Positions 1 through 7,794 of a DNA stretch of 64,000 bases are shown in pieces. Every line of letters begins with the position of its first letter. The first letter of the stretch is position 1. Below the pieces are notes generated by a model. The model ran no database searches. It was given only the letters and a program-made list of their open reading frames with translations, and was not told the DNA's origin. Origin of the DNA: Paenibacillus sp. RUD330 (lineage in GTDB: Bacteria; Bacillota; Bacilli; Paenibacillales; Paenibacillaceae); contig NZ_CP022655.2 of NCBI RefSeq assembly GCF_002243345.2, positions 3,040,501 through 3,104,500 on the forward strand. Direction: 5' to 3'. The position numbers and the translations under genes are program-made.

Positions 1-282
1 CTCGACCAGCGAAATAAGCACGGCTGCGACGAGCAGCTTGTCGGCGAGCGGATCGAGCAGCTTGCCCAGATTGGTCACCATCTTGTTCTTGCGGGCCAAA
101 TATCCGTCCAGGCCATCCGTGCTGGCCGCGATAATGAATATCAGCGTGGCGATCATCTGCGTGTACGTAATTTGATAGTCCCCGAACTTAAAGGATCCCA
201 GATCAAGACGGATCAGCAAAAAGAACATGATTACAGGCACGAGAAAAATACGCGCAAGCGTGATCTTGTTGGCCAAATTCAC
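1..282 (-). CDS. pgsA: CDP-diacylglycerol-glycerol-3-phosphate 3-phosphatidyltransferase (partial, C-terminus outside window)
   Basis: PgsA makes phosphatidylglycerol phosphate from CDP-diacylglycerol and glycerol-3-phosphate in the membrane, the committed step to phosphatidylglycerol. Only the first 94 codons are here. They start at a GTG with GGGAGGGG upstream and begin VNLANKITLARI. A hydrophobic segment follows, and then the complete CDP-alcohol phosphatidyltransferase signature: DGLDGYLAR, then GKLLDPLAD eight residues later, which supplies all four metal-binding aspartates. It has its own sigma-A promoter just upstream, inside the pgsA-yajQ gap. In B. subtilis pgsA directly follows ymfM (rodZ); here yajQ sits between them. 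The identification is firm. Confidence 0.93.
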   Translation of the reverse strand, partial: MNLANKITLARIFLVPVIMFFLLIRLDLGSFKFGDYQITYTQMIATLIFIIAASTDGLDGYLARKNKMVTNLGKLLDPLADKLLVAAVLISLVE

Positions 283-381
283 GCGGGTTCCCCTCCCTGA
301 CAAAACTCTAACCTAAAGTATGTACGCTACCCGGGAGGCCATTCTCAAAAGAACGGACATAGCCGGTTCCTATACGATAAA

Positions 382-411
382 AGTATAAACGAACCGAAAA
401 CCCGCTGTCAA
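382..411 (-). promoter_or_regulatory. sigma-A promoter of pgsA
   Basis: On the minus strand TTGACA (406-411) and TATACT (382-387) are separated by 18 bases, close to the vegetative consensus. It lies directly downstream of the yajQ stop, so pgsA can be transcribed on its own with a leader of about 90 nucleotides. Confidence 0.75.
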
Positions 412-416
412 AATTG

Positions 417-908
417 TTACCGGAAATTCGTGTACTGCAGGTCCAGCTCGAGGTTCGCGCCGCGTAGCAACGCCATGACAGCCTGCAGGTCGTCGCGGCT
501 CTTGCCGGTCACGCGCAGCTGGTCTCCCTGGATCTGGCTCTTCACTTTCAGCTTGGAGTCGCGGATAAGGATATTGATCTTCTTGGCGTCGTCCTGGCCG
601 ATCCCCTGCTTCAGCTTGATGCGCTGGCGCACGGTGCCGAGCGAGGCGGCTTCGATCTTGCCGAAGTCCATATTCTTGATCGGGACGTTCCGCTTGATCA
701 TCTTGGTCTGGAGAATGTCGATGACGCTCTTGAGCTTGTACTCGTCGTCCGACTGGACGACCAGCTCTTCTTTCTCGAGCTTGATGCTGCTCTTGCTTCC
801 TTTAAAATCAAAGCGGTTCTCGATTTCCTTCTCCGCTTGGACAATCGCGTTGTTCAGCTCCTGCAGATCGACCTTCGATACGATATCAAACGAATTTTCG
901 GAACTCAT
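417..908 (-). CDS. yajQ: YajQ family (UPF0234) nucleotide/nucleic-acid binding protein
   Basis: The 163-aa product has the full family length and the characteristic start ([20 protein letters not shown]), followed by two repeats of a ferredoxin-like fold rich in charged beta strands. Family members bind RNA, and in Xanthomonas a homologue binds cyclic-di-GMP; the role in Gram-positives is unsettled. A strong AAGGAGG lies eight bases before the ATG. It stands alone between rodZ and pgsA, a position it does not occupy in B. subtilis (yitK there is elsewhere). A -10-like TATAAT at 939-944 lacks a convincing -35. Confidence 0.9.
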   Translation of the reverse strand: MSSENSFDIVSKVDLQELNNAIVQAEKEIENRFDFKGSKSSIKLEKEELVVQSDDEYKLKSVIDILQTKMIKRNVPIKNMDFGKIEAASLGTVRQRIKLKQGIGQDDAKKINILIRDSKLKVKSQIQGDQLRVTGKSRDDLQAVMALLRGANLELDLQYTNFR

Positions 909-938
909 GGCAAATCCTCCTTACATGGCATTCCTCTT

Positions 939-944
939 ATTATA
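939..944 (-). promoter_or_regulatory. possible -10 element of yajQ
   Basis: A TATAAT lies 30 bases before the yajQ ATG on the minus strand. No TTGACA-like hexamer is found at normal spacing and there is no TGn extension, so this is a weak call. Confidence 0.3.
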
Positions 945-1112
945 AAACATCCGGCTGCGAAAGTATAACCGGCGGGGCCGCCGCCGGATTCCCAAGCAAT
1001 AAGCCTGCGGTCCTGGGCCAGCTTCCCTTTTGCACCGAGCACGGACAGCATCACCGGCTTCCGTTCATCCTTCTATCTTTCCGTTCCGCCCTCATTTCCA
1101 ACCGCGAAATAC

Positions 1113-1137
1113 AAAAGACATCCCGCAAAGGGATGCC
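1113..1137 (-). terminator. intrinsic terminator after rodZ
   Basis: An eight-pair stem (GGCATCCC with GGGATGTC, one G-U) with a five-base loop is followed by TTTTG on the minus strand. It sits 10 bases past the rodZ stop. The short U-tract makes it moderate in strength. Confidence 0.6.
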
Positions 1138-1147
1138 TTGTCGTGTG

Positions 1148-2086
1148 CTAGTGGCTGTTCTCGGAATCGGAGCCGCTCGCGCCGTCGGCTGTTCCGGCCG
1201 AATCGGCATCGCCGCTCCCGGATGACGCATCCGCTCCGGATGCCGGCTCAAACTGGATCTTCTTCGAGCTTGGACGGTCTCCGTCGTCGATCAGCTGGCC
1301 GCCGACCGTAATCTCGGTATTGTCCGCGCGTCCGGTATTGAGGTAAATGACGTCATCCACCGGTACGGACAGAGTATCGCCGGCTTCGGCCGCCTTGTTG
1401 TACAGGAACTCGCCTTTGGGACCGCCTTTGCGGACCTCGATCCATGCGGTGCCGGTAAAGCTCAGTTCAATGGTGACGGCTCCGTTGGTCTTGTAGTAAT
1501 CGATCTTGCCCGACTTGCGGTCGAACGTGACAGCCCCTTCCGGAGTCGGGGTCGGCGTCGGCGACGGAGTCAGGCTAGGCGTCGGGCTCGCCCCTCCGGC
1601 AGCGTCTCCCGGAGACGGCGATTGTCCGGGGCCGGGCGTATTCGTCGTGATCGGCGTTTCGTCTGCGGTCGGCGTTTGCCGATCCGGCTTAATGACGAAA
1701 ATCCAGATCAAGACGACGATCAGCGCCAGAAAAGCCCACATCAGCACGGAAAATCCCAGCTTGCCGACCCGTTCGGAGGTCGCCCGCGAAGTCGATGCCT
1801 TGCGCGGCGGCTGCGGGGCGGCAGCCGGCTCTACAGCCGAGGCCGCCGGAGCCGCGGGAAGCTCGTTCTTGTAGTAGTTCAGAAGCTCGTCGGCGTTGAG
1901 GCCGACCGCCTCCGCGTAGTTCTTGACGAATGCACGGGCATAAAAGCTGCCTGGAAGCGCGGCGTAATTGCCTTCCTCGATCGCCGTCAGGTAATGCTTG
2001 CGGATTTTGGTCATCTCCTGCACCTGGTCCAGGGAGAGTCCCATTTCTTCCCTTGCCGTGCGCAGGGTTTGGCCCAATTCAGACAT
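1148..2086 (-). CDS. rodZ: RodZ-like cell-shape protein (HTH + TM + DUF4115)
   Basis: RodZ links the MreB cytoskeleton to the elongasome in the membrane. Residues 1-70 form the HTH_25 domain (LRTAREEMGLSLDQV...). An Ala/Pro linker follows, a single transmembrane helix lies near 112-133, then a Pro/Ser/Thr-rich extracytoplasmic spacer (about 135-190) and a C-terminal DUF4115 beta domain (about 195-265). This 312-aa layout matches B. subtilis YmfM, which has the same neighbours. The gene lies 23 bases after ymfK and is closed by a hairpin terminator. The C-terminal 30 residues are low-complexity Ser/Asp/Gly. Confidence 0.88.
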   Translation of the reverse strand: MSELGQTLRTAREEMGLSLDQVQEMTKIRKHYLTAIEEGNYAALPGSFYARAFVKNYAEAVGLNADELLNYYKNELPAAPAASAVEPAAAPQPPRKASTSRATSERVGKLGFSVLMWAFLALIVVLIWIFVIKPDRQTPTADETPITTNTPGPGQSPSPGDAAGGASPTPSLTPSPTPTPTPEGAVTFDRKSGKIDYYKTNGAVTIELSFTGTAWIEVRKGGPKGEFLYNKAAEAGDTLSVPVDDVIYLNTGRADNTEITVGGQLIDDGDRPSSKKIQFEPASGADASSGSGDADSAGTADGASGSDSENSH

Positions 2087-2109
2087 GGTTGGCCATGCCT
2101 CCTCTCAAA

Positions 2110-2874
2110 TTAAAAATCGTTATAATTGACGGTGAAGGAATCATAGGAGATTTCTTCGTCCGGCGTATTGCGAAGCTCGATAATCGTCGTAAAAGTGCTG
2201 TAATCATAATTGGATTCGCGGATAAAGATGTCCGGATGCTCGATGACCTTGGTCGAAGGCATCTCCATGATTTCCTGGAGAAGGGCGTGATGGCGCTCGT
2301 TGGAGCGGATCGTGCTGACGATGCCGTCGATGATGAAGATGTTGTCGGGATTCATTTCCTCGGTCGACAGCTGGCTGCGGACCGTCTGGCGGAGCAGCGT
2401 GGAGGAAACGAACGTCCAGCGCTTGTTGGAGCAGACGCTGCCGGCGATGATGGATTCCGTCTTGCCGACCCGCGGCATGCCGCGCAGCCCGATGACCTGG
2501 TTGCCGTCCCGCTTGAAGATCTCGCCGAGGAAATCGACCAGCAGCCCGAGCTCGTCCCGCGTGAAGCGGAAGGTTTTTCGATCATCCGAATCCCGTTCGA
2601 TATAACGTCCGTGACGCACCGCGAGCCGATCCACCAGGCTCGGAGGACGCAGCTTGTTGACGGTGATGTTCTCGACCTTGGCAAGCATCTTGCCGAGAAT
2701 CTCGATCTTCTCGTCGTCGTTGGTCTGGAGCAGCATGCCGCGGGTGCGGTCCTCCACCCCGTTGATCGTAATGATGTTGACGTTGAGCATGCCGAGCAGG
2801 GAGGCGATATCCCCAAGCAGGCCAGGCCGGTTCTTATGTATTTTGTACTCCATATACCACTGTTTGGATTCCAT
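2110..2874 (-). CDS. ymfK: YmfK-like DUF3388 protein with ACT-like and P-loop motifs
   Basis: The 254-aa protein corresponds to B. subtilis YmfK (DUF3388) by position and length. The N-terminus (residues 5-75) reads like an ACT regulatory domain: it opens IHKNRPGLLGDIASLLGML and continues with beta-rich sequence. Residues 132-139 (GMPRVGKT) fit a Walker A motif, and IFIIDG further on could be Walker B, so nucleotide binding is plausible. Function is unknown. It lies between ymfJ and rodZ; a TATAAT at 2918-2923 may be its -10. Confidence 0.8.
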   Translation of the reverse strand: MESKQWYMEYKIHKNRPGLLGDIASLLGMLNVNIITINGVEDRTRGMLLQTNDDEKIEILGKMLAKVENITVNKLRPPSLVDRLAVRHGRYIERDSDDRKTFRFTRDELGLLVDFLGEIFKRDGNQVIGLRGMPRVGKTESIIAGSVCSNKRWTFVSSTLLRQTVRSQLSTEEMNPDNIFIIDGIVSTIRSNERHHALLQEIMEMPSTKVIEHPDIFIRESNYDYSTFTTIIELRNTPDEEISYDSFTVNYNDF

Positions 2875-2917
2875 TAATCACACCGTCCTGGGGGAATGAG
2901 CTGTCTTTATGCCCTTC

Positions 2918-2923
2918 ATTATA
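2918..2923 (-). promoter_or_regulatory. possible -10 element upstream of ymfK
   Basis: A perfect TATAAT lies about 45 bases before the ymfK ATG, downstream of the ymfJ terminator, where a promoter is expected. The best upstream hexamer (TTGCCG) is 20 bases away, too far for a standard -35. Confidence 0.35.
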
Positions 2924-3012
2924 AGCCTACATTCTACATGATTCGGCAAAAAACCGCAATGATCATGCCGACGATTTTTCGACGGCGGAAACTTGGTGTC
3001 CACAGCCAAGTA

Positions 3013-3034
3013 GAAAAGCCCCCGAATGGGAGCT
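3013..3034 (-). terminator. intrinsic terminator after ymfJ
   Basis: Stem AGCTCCC / GGGGGCT (one wobble pair) with loop ATTC is followed by TTTTC on the minus strand, 20 bases past the ymfJ stop. Confidence 0.6.
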
Positions 3035-3053
3035 CTCCGCCAAAAGTCGATGA

Positions 3054-3305
3054 TTAACCGTGATTGACCAGCTTCACCATGAGGCGGGCAATCGTCTTGC
3101 GCTCTTCCTCGTCTCCGACGTCCCAGATCTCCTTCAGCACGCGCTGCTCTTCGTTTTTCGGATCGACCTTCTCATCGAGGAAAGATCCGATCTCATAAGC
3201 GAGGTTGCCGAGAGTCTCCTCGGTAAGCCCCATCTTTTTGCCCTGCTCCACGCGGTCGGACAGAAATTCCTTCCATCCTTCAAAGCTCGAAAGTACAGTA
3301 GACAT
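3054..3305 (-). CDS. ymfJ: DUF3243 family protein YmfJ
   Basis: An 83-aa acidic cytoplasmic protein that begins MSTVLSSFEGWKEFL and matches the DUF3243 family in length and sequence. The start at 3305 has AGGAGG nine bases upstream; a longer in-frame extension upstream lacks a ribosome site. The function of the family is unknown. It lies between ymfI and ymfK, as in B. subtilis, and is followed by a terminator, so it probably ends the ymfF-H-I-J unit. Confidence 0.85.
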   Translation of the reverse strand: MSTVLSSFEGWKEFLSDRVEQGKKMGLTEETLGNLAYEIGSFLDEKVDPKNEEQRVLKEIWDVGDEEERKTIARLMVKLVNHG

Positions 3306-3420
3306 GCTTCGTCGCCTCCTTGGTCGAATAGAGAAAGAAATCATCAACGACCCTATTGTGTGCGGAGGCCATCTTCCCTATACGACGACCAGGGCTGGAA
3401 AAAAGTTGCGGCCGGACCAC

Positions 3421-4170
3421 TCATGTGATCCAGCCGCCGTTCGGACTGATGACCTGTCCGGTTATGTAGGATGATTCCGGCAAGGAAAGGAAGTAGACCA
3501 GCGAAGCGATCTCGTCCGGATGGGCCAGCCTTCCGGCCGGAATTTCCTCTTCGAGCGCCTGAAGCTCGCCTTGATCGAGATGGCTGTTCATTTCCGTGTC
3601 GACCGCTCCCGGAGCGACTGCGTTGACCGTCACTCCCGACGGCGCCAGCTCCTTGGCGAGCGACTTCGTGAAGGCGTTGACCCCTCCTTTGGTCGCGGAA
3701 TACAGCACCTCGCAGGATGCGCCGGAGATGCCCCATACGGAGGAAACGTTGATGATCCTCCCCCAGCGCGCGCTGACCATCGGAGCCATGAACAGCTGCG
3801 TGCAGAGAAACAATCCCTTGAGATTGACCGCGGTCACGTCGTCCCATTCCTGCTCGGTGAGATCCGCCAGCATGCCGTAATGCGAAATGCCCGCGTTGTT
3901 GACGAGAATATCCGGAAGCAGCCCTGCCGCTTCCAGCTTCTCCTTCATTCTGGCCAAGCTTTCCCTGGATCGCATGTCGGCGGAGACCGTCATGACCCTG
4001 CCGCCGCCGAGAGCGATGCATTCCCGGGCCGTTTCATTGGCGCGCTCATGCGAATTCAAATAATGGATGACCACATTCATCCCTTCCGCGGAAAAGCGCC
4101 GCGCGATGGCGGCGCCTATGCCCCGGCTTCCCCCGGTGATGAGGACGGTCATCTCCTGCAGGCTTTTCAT
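3421..4170 (-). CDS. ymfI: SDR-family oxidoreductase YmfI (EF-P modification reductase candidate)
   Basis: A 249-aa short-chain dehydrogenase with a Rossmann glycine motif GGSRGIG (13-19), NNAG (91-94), catalytic Ser in NVSS (about 143) and Tyr157-x3-Lys161 in YSATK. It was probably named 3-oxoacyl-ACP reductase from similarity alone. At this locus in B. subtilis, YmfI reduces 5-aminopentanone to 5-aminopentanol on elongation factor P. The same role here is inferred from synteny. It overlaps ymfH by four bases (ATGA), so the two are translationally coupled. Confidence 0.85.
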   Translation of the reverse strand: MKSLQEMTVLITGGSRGIGAAIARRFSAEGMNVVIHYLNSHERANETARECIALGGGRVMTVSADMRSRESLARMKEKLEAAGLLPDILVNNAGISHYGMLADLTEQEWDDVTAVNLKGLFLCTQLFMAPMVSARWGRIINVSSVWGISGASCEVLYSATKGGVNAFTKSLAKELAPSGVTVNAVAPGAVDTEMNSHLDQGELQALEEEIPAGRLAHPDEIASLVYFLSLPESSYITGQVISPNGGWIT

Positions 4171-5456
4171 GCTTCCGCCGGAGGCAGCACGACGGACACG
4201 GCCAGCTGGCCGAAGTCGAAATGCTCTCTCAGCCGGGCGTCGGCTTCGTCGAGCGTGATGCTCTCGTAAGCCGGCAGCAGTTCGAACAGATCCTGTCCGC
4301 GGAATTTGTACCGGGTGAATTCGCCTGCGATCGACTCGGGGGAATTGAGCATTCTCAGGTAGCTCCCGATCCGCTTGCGCTTCGTTCTCTCGAAAGCTTC
4401 GGCATCAAGCCCGCTCTGCTGCATGGACGCCACCGCTTCCTTGACTCTCGCGACGAGAGCATCCGGGTCCTTGGTATCGCCCCCGATGATGGAGAAGCCG
4501 TAATCGGTGCTGCAGTTGTATTCGTATCCGAACGAATCGGAGATGAGATTATCGTCGTACAGCTGCTGATAGGTCGGGGAGCTGGAGCCCAGAATCGTTT
4601 CCAGCATCAGCTTGGTCGTGACGTCCCGGCGCAGCAGCGCAGCGCTGTCGAGGCCGTTGGTCTTCTCCTTAAAGCCGAACAGGCACTTCGGCAGCGAGAC
4701 CTGCAGCCGGATCTCTTTGCGCGGCGTATTCACGCCTTGCGGCTCGGGATCGAAGAAGCGCTTGATTTCGCCGAGAGGCTCATACGTCTTGGCGGCCTGG
4801 TTGGACCGCACCAGCTCGAATACCTTCTCCGCATCGACGCCGCCGACGATGAACAGCAGCATGTTGGAAGGGTGGTAGAAGGTCTCGTAGCAGCGGTAAA
4901 GCATTTCCTTGTCGATCTTGTAGATCGATTCCACCGTTCCGGCGATGTCGATATGGACCGGATGCACCTGATACAGCGCCTCGATCAGGCCGTAGTAGAC
5001 CCGCCAGTCCGGATTGTCGCTGTACATATTGATTTCCTGCGCGATGATTCCTTTTTCCTTGTCGACGTTCTGGTCCGTGAAGTACGGATTCTGGACGAAG
5101 TTGATCAGCGTCGTCAGGTTGGCCTCGATCTGCTCTGTCGCCGAGAACAGGTAGACCGTCCGGTCGAAGCTCGTGAACGCATTCGCGGAAGCGCCCTGCG
5201 AGGCGAAAGTCGCGAAAATGTCTCCGGCCGGCTCCTCGAACATTTTGTGCTCTAGAAAATGGGCGATTCCATCCGGAACGCGGGCAAGCGGTCCGTCGCC
5301 GATGCCGAAATGATTGTCTACCGAGCCGTAGCGGGTCGAAAAGGTCGCGTACGTCTTCTGGAACCCTTCCTTGGGCAGCACGTAAACCTGCAGCCCGTTC
5401 GGCAGCTGTTCGTGATAAAGCGTTTCTTCGACGCCGGGATAACTGAGCTTCTGCAT
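4167..5456 (-). CDS. ymfH: M16 family zinc peptidase, catalytic type (YmfH)
   Basis: The 429-aa protein has the inverted zinc motif HFLEH at residues 66-70, as expected for an active M16 (pitrilysin-like) peptidase. Both N- and C-terminal M16 halves are present. The start at 5456 has AAGGAGG nine bases upstream; the longer open frame extends into ymfF and is not used. It follows ymfF with only four bases between, and the pair looks like a two-subunit M16 complex with catalytic (YmfH) and non-catalytic (YmfF) partners. The natural substrate is not known. Confidence 0.87.
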   Translation of the reverse strand: MQKLSYPGVEETLYHEQLPNGLQVYVLPKEGFQKTYATFSTRYGSVDNHFGIGDGPLARVPDGIAHFLEHKMFEEPAGDIFATFASQGASANAFTSFDRTVYLFSATEQIEANLTTLINFVQNPYFTDQNVDKEKGIIAQEINMYSDNPDWRVYYGLIEALYQVHPVHIDIAGTVESIYKIDKEMLYRCYETFYHPSNMLLFIVGGVDAEKVFELVRSNQAAKTYEPLGEIKRFFDPEPQGVNTPRKEIRLQVSLPKCLFGFKEKTNGLDSAALLRRDVTTKLMLETILGSSSPTYQQLYDDNLISDSFGYEYNCSTDYGFSIIGGDTKDPDALVARVKEAVASMQQSGLDAEAFERTKRKRIGSYLRMLNSPESIAGEFTRYKFRGQDLFELLPAYESITLDEADARLREHFDFGQLAVSVVLPPAEA

Positions 5457-5460
5457 GTTG

Positions 5461-6732
5461 TCAGGCCTCCTTCTTGTCGCGCAGGAAGTAGATCGTATCC
5501 AGCTTGACGCCTTCCGCAACCCTCACGATGTCTTCGGGCGTCACGGCGCGCACGTCCTCAAGCAGCTCGCCGGCCGACCTTTCCTTGCCGGACAGGACGC
5601 TGTTGAAATCGTAGGCGATCATCTCGTAGGCGGAGTCCTGGAGCTCCCGCAAGGAATTCGTCAGCATCGCTTTGGTCTGGCTGATCTCCAGCTCCGACAG
5701 CTCGCCGCGCTTCATGCTCTCCAGCTGCTCCTGGATGATGGCGACCGCTTTGTCGTAGTTGGCGATTTCAATGCCGGACTGGATCGTGCACAGCCCTTTA
5801 TGGCCGTCCAGCCTCGAGGATGCGTAATAAGCCAGGCTTTCTTTTTCCCTTACATTCATGAACAGCTTGGAATGCGGGTAGCCGCCCAGAATGCCGTTGT
5901 ACATCAATGCGGCGGCATAGTCGTCATCGCCGTAGGCGACTCCCGTGCGCAAGCCGAGATTCAGCTTTCCTTGGGCCACCTCCAGCCTTTCGACGACATT
6001 CTTCACCCCTTCTTGCGGGAAGCGGATATCCGGGCTTCCGTACTTCGAGGGAGCCGTATCCGGAAGCTTGAACGATGCCGACGCGAGCTCCTTCACTTCC
6101 TCAAGCGTCGTATCGCCGACGACATAGAGGTCGAAAACGGCGGTCTCCAGCCAGCGGCGGTACGAATCGTACAGCGATTGCGGGGTGATGGCTCCCACAT
6201 CGGCGATGCGCCCGAGGGCATGCAGCCGATAGGGCTCGTTGGCGCACATGATTTCCATGCAGCGTTCCGCCGCATAGCGGATTTTATCATTGATGATGCT
6301 CTCCAGCTTTTTGGTGAGCGTGACCTTCTCGCTGTCGACGTACTTGCTCCGGAAGGCTCCATGGTCCAGTGCCGGCTGAGTGACGGCTTCTCCGAGCAGC
6401 TTCATCGAAGCGGCGAGCAGCGACTGCTCCGCGGCGACGAAGCGGTCGTTGATGACATCCATCCGGAACTGGACGATCTGGGAATTGCCCCGCTTGTAAA
6501 TATCGAAGCCGAAGCCGGCGCCGTACAAGTTGTCCAGCTGCTCCCGGAACTGGATCGTCTCCGGATGCGAGGCCGTGCCGCGCCGCAGCACGAACGGAGC
6601 GAGCGCGGTCGCCGTGACGGTGGACTCTTGCAGCGGAATGCCCGCGAATAAAGAGACGGCGAAGGTTTTGAACCTTTTGGTCGGCAGCACATGCAGCCGG
6701 ATGCGGCCGTGGCTCCCTTGCTGAAACGCCAT
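5461..6732 (-). CDS. ymfF: M16 family protein without HXXEH motif (YmfF)
   Basis: The 423-aa product shows the M16 fold signature (late ESLAYYASSRLD... as in M16C halves), but where HXXEH should be it has no such motif. It is therefore probably non-catalytic and acts as the structural partner of YmfH. The ATG has AAAGGGG seven bases upstream. It lies downstream of sleB and first in the ymfFHIJ unit. Its own promoter is not obvious. Confidence 0.83.
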   Translation of the reverse strand: MAFQQGSHGRIRLHVLPTKRFKTFAVSLFAGIPLQESTVTATALAPFVLRRGTASHPETIQFREQLDNLYGAGFGFDIYKRGNSQIVQFRMDVINDRFVAAEQSLLAASMKLLGEAVTQPALDHGAFRSKYVDSEKVTLTKKLESIINDKIRYAAERCMEIMCANEPYRLHALGRIADVGAITPQSLYDSYRRWLETAVFDLYVVGDTTLEEVKELASASFKLPDTAPSKYGSPDIRFPQEGVKNVVERLEVAQGKLNLGLRTGVAYGDDDYAAALMYNGILGGYPHSKLFMNVREKESLAYYASSRLDGHKGLCTIQSGIEIANYDKAVAIIQEQLESMKRGELSELEISQTKAMLTNSLRELQDSAYEMIAYDFNSVLSGKERSAGELLEDVRAVTPEDIVRVAEGVKLDTIYFLRDKKEA

Positions 6733-6818
6733 ATCCGAACCCCTTTCCGCGCCATGTTGGCGATAGGTAATCTATTCCATATTGTATGCCATTCCATTCT
6801 ATCTCAGCCTAAACAGAA

Positions 6819-6857
6819 GAAGCAACCGGGGTCAGGCTTGCCCTGGCCGGCTGCTTC
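6819..6857 (-). terminator. hairpin after sleB, weak terminator
   Basis: An 11-pair stem (GAAGCAGCCGG with CCGGTTGCTTC) encloses a GC-rich loop, 11 bases past the sleB stop. The tail is TTCTGTTT, not a clean U-run, so termination is probably partial and ymfF may be reached by readthrough. Confidence 0.5.
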
Positions 6858-6868
6858 CGAGCTTTCGC

Positions 6869-7678
6869 TTACATGCAGAAAATATGCTTGCCGATCGTCT
6901 TCACTTGCTGGCGCGACCAGATCCATTTGGAGGTGGCGGTTTCCGGATTGAAGTAATAGAGGCAGCCGTCCGAAGGATCCCAGCCGTTGATGGCGTCCTC
7001 AACCGCCTGCTTGGCCCGTTCGTTCGGCGTCAGCCAGATCTGGCCGTCCGCGACAGCGGTGAAAGCGAGGCTCTGGAAGATGACGCCGGATATCGAGTTC
7101 GGGAATTCGGGCGACTTGAGACGGTTCAGGATGACCGCGGCGACGGCGACTTGGCCTTCATAAGGCTCGCCGCGGGATTCACCGTATACGGCATTGGCCA
7201 TGATTTTGATGTCGTTGGCCGACAGGTTGAGCTTGTTCGACTTGCCGATGTCTCCGCCGGAACCGTTGCCGGAATTGCCGGCATTGCCGGTGTTCCCGGC
7301 ATTGCCGCCAGCGGCAGCGCCGGATTCACCGCCCGGAAAATCGGCTGCCGTCGGCTTCCAGTTTTTCGTCGCTTCCCATAGCTTGAGCTTCGTCTTCGCT
7401 CCGACGACTCCGTCGGATTTCATGCCGAACTTCCATTGGAACCAGGTGACGGAGTTTTTCGTCTTCGGTCCGAAGCTTCCGTCGATCTTGCCCTCGTAAT
7501 AGCCTAGATATCGGAGACGTCCTTGAAGCTCCACGACATCCTTGCCCGATGAGCCCTGGCGGATGGTGGCGCTGCTGAACGTTTCGCTTGACCTGCCGGG
7601 CAGCTCGTCCTTGAGCGTATAAAGGCTGAGCACCAGCAGCATGGCCGCGATCGTCATGACGATCAAACGTATCTTCAT
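6869..7678 (-). CDS. sleB: spore cortex-lytic enzyme SleB
   Basis: SleB is a lytic transglycosylase stored in the dormant spore that degrades cortex during germination. The 269-aa product has an N-terminal signal-like hydrophobic segment (1-22), a peptidoglycan-binding domain (about 40-105), a Gly/Asn-rich linker (about 118-140) and a C-terminal Hydrolase_2 domain with the active-site Glu in YGESRGE. The ATG at 7678 is preferred over a TTG 69 bases upstream because it opens directly with the signal peptide. A consensus sigma-G promoter lies about 90 bases upstream. No ypeB, its usual partner, is adjacent. Confidence 0.88.
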   Translation of the reverse strand: MKIRLIVMTIAAMLLVLSLYTLKDELPGRSSETFSSATIRQGSSGKDVVELQGRLRYLGYYEGKIDGSFGPKTKNSVTWFQWKFGMKSDGVVGAKTKLKLWEATKNWKPTAADFPGGESGAAAGGNAGNTGNAGNSGNGSGGDIGKSNKLNLSANDIKIMANAVYGESRGEPYEGQVAVAAVILNRLKSPEFPNSISGVIFQSLAFTAVADGQIWLTPNERAKQAVEDAINGWDPSDGCLYYFNPETATSKWIWSRQQVKTIGKHIFCM

Positions 7679-7763
7679 AGTCGGGATCTGCCTTTCTCTA
7701 GCGGGATGCGCCTTAAGCGATGCGCGGCTTTGCGGCCGCTTCGCCAAAGCGTTTGACAGTCCC

Positions 7764-7794
7764 TAGTATGAGAAAGCAGGTCTCCTTCTATGCA
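7764..7794 (-). promoter_or_regulatory. sigma-G (forespore) promoter of sleB
   Basis: TGCATA (7789-7794) and CATACTA (7764-7770) on the minus strand are separated by 18 bases. Both match the sigma-G/sigma-F consensus TGnATA / CATAcTA fully. The -35 overlaps the spoIIIE stop codon. Forespore expression is what is known for sleB in B. subtilis. Confidence 0.8.

Noticed and set aside
6733-6818. CATACAAT, an exact sigma-E -10, upstream of ymfF
   Set aside because: No -35 of the KMATATT type lies at 14-15 bases, and ymfF is not known to be sporulation-specific; judged chance.
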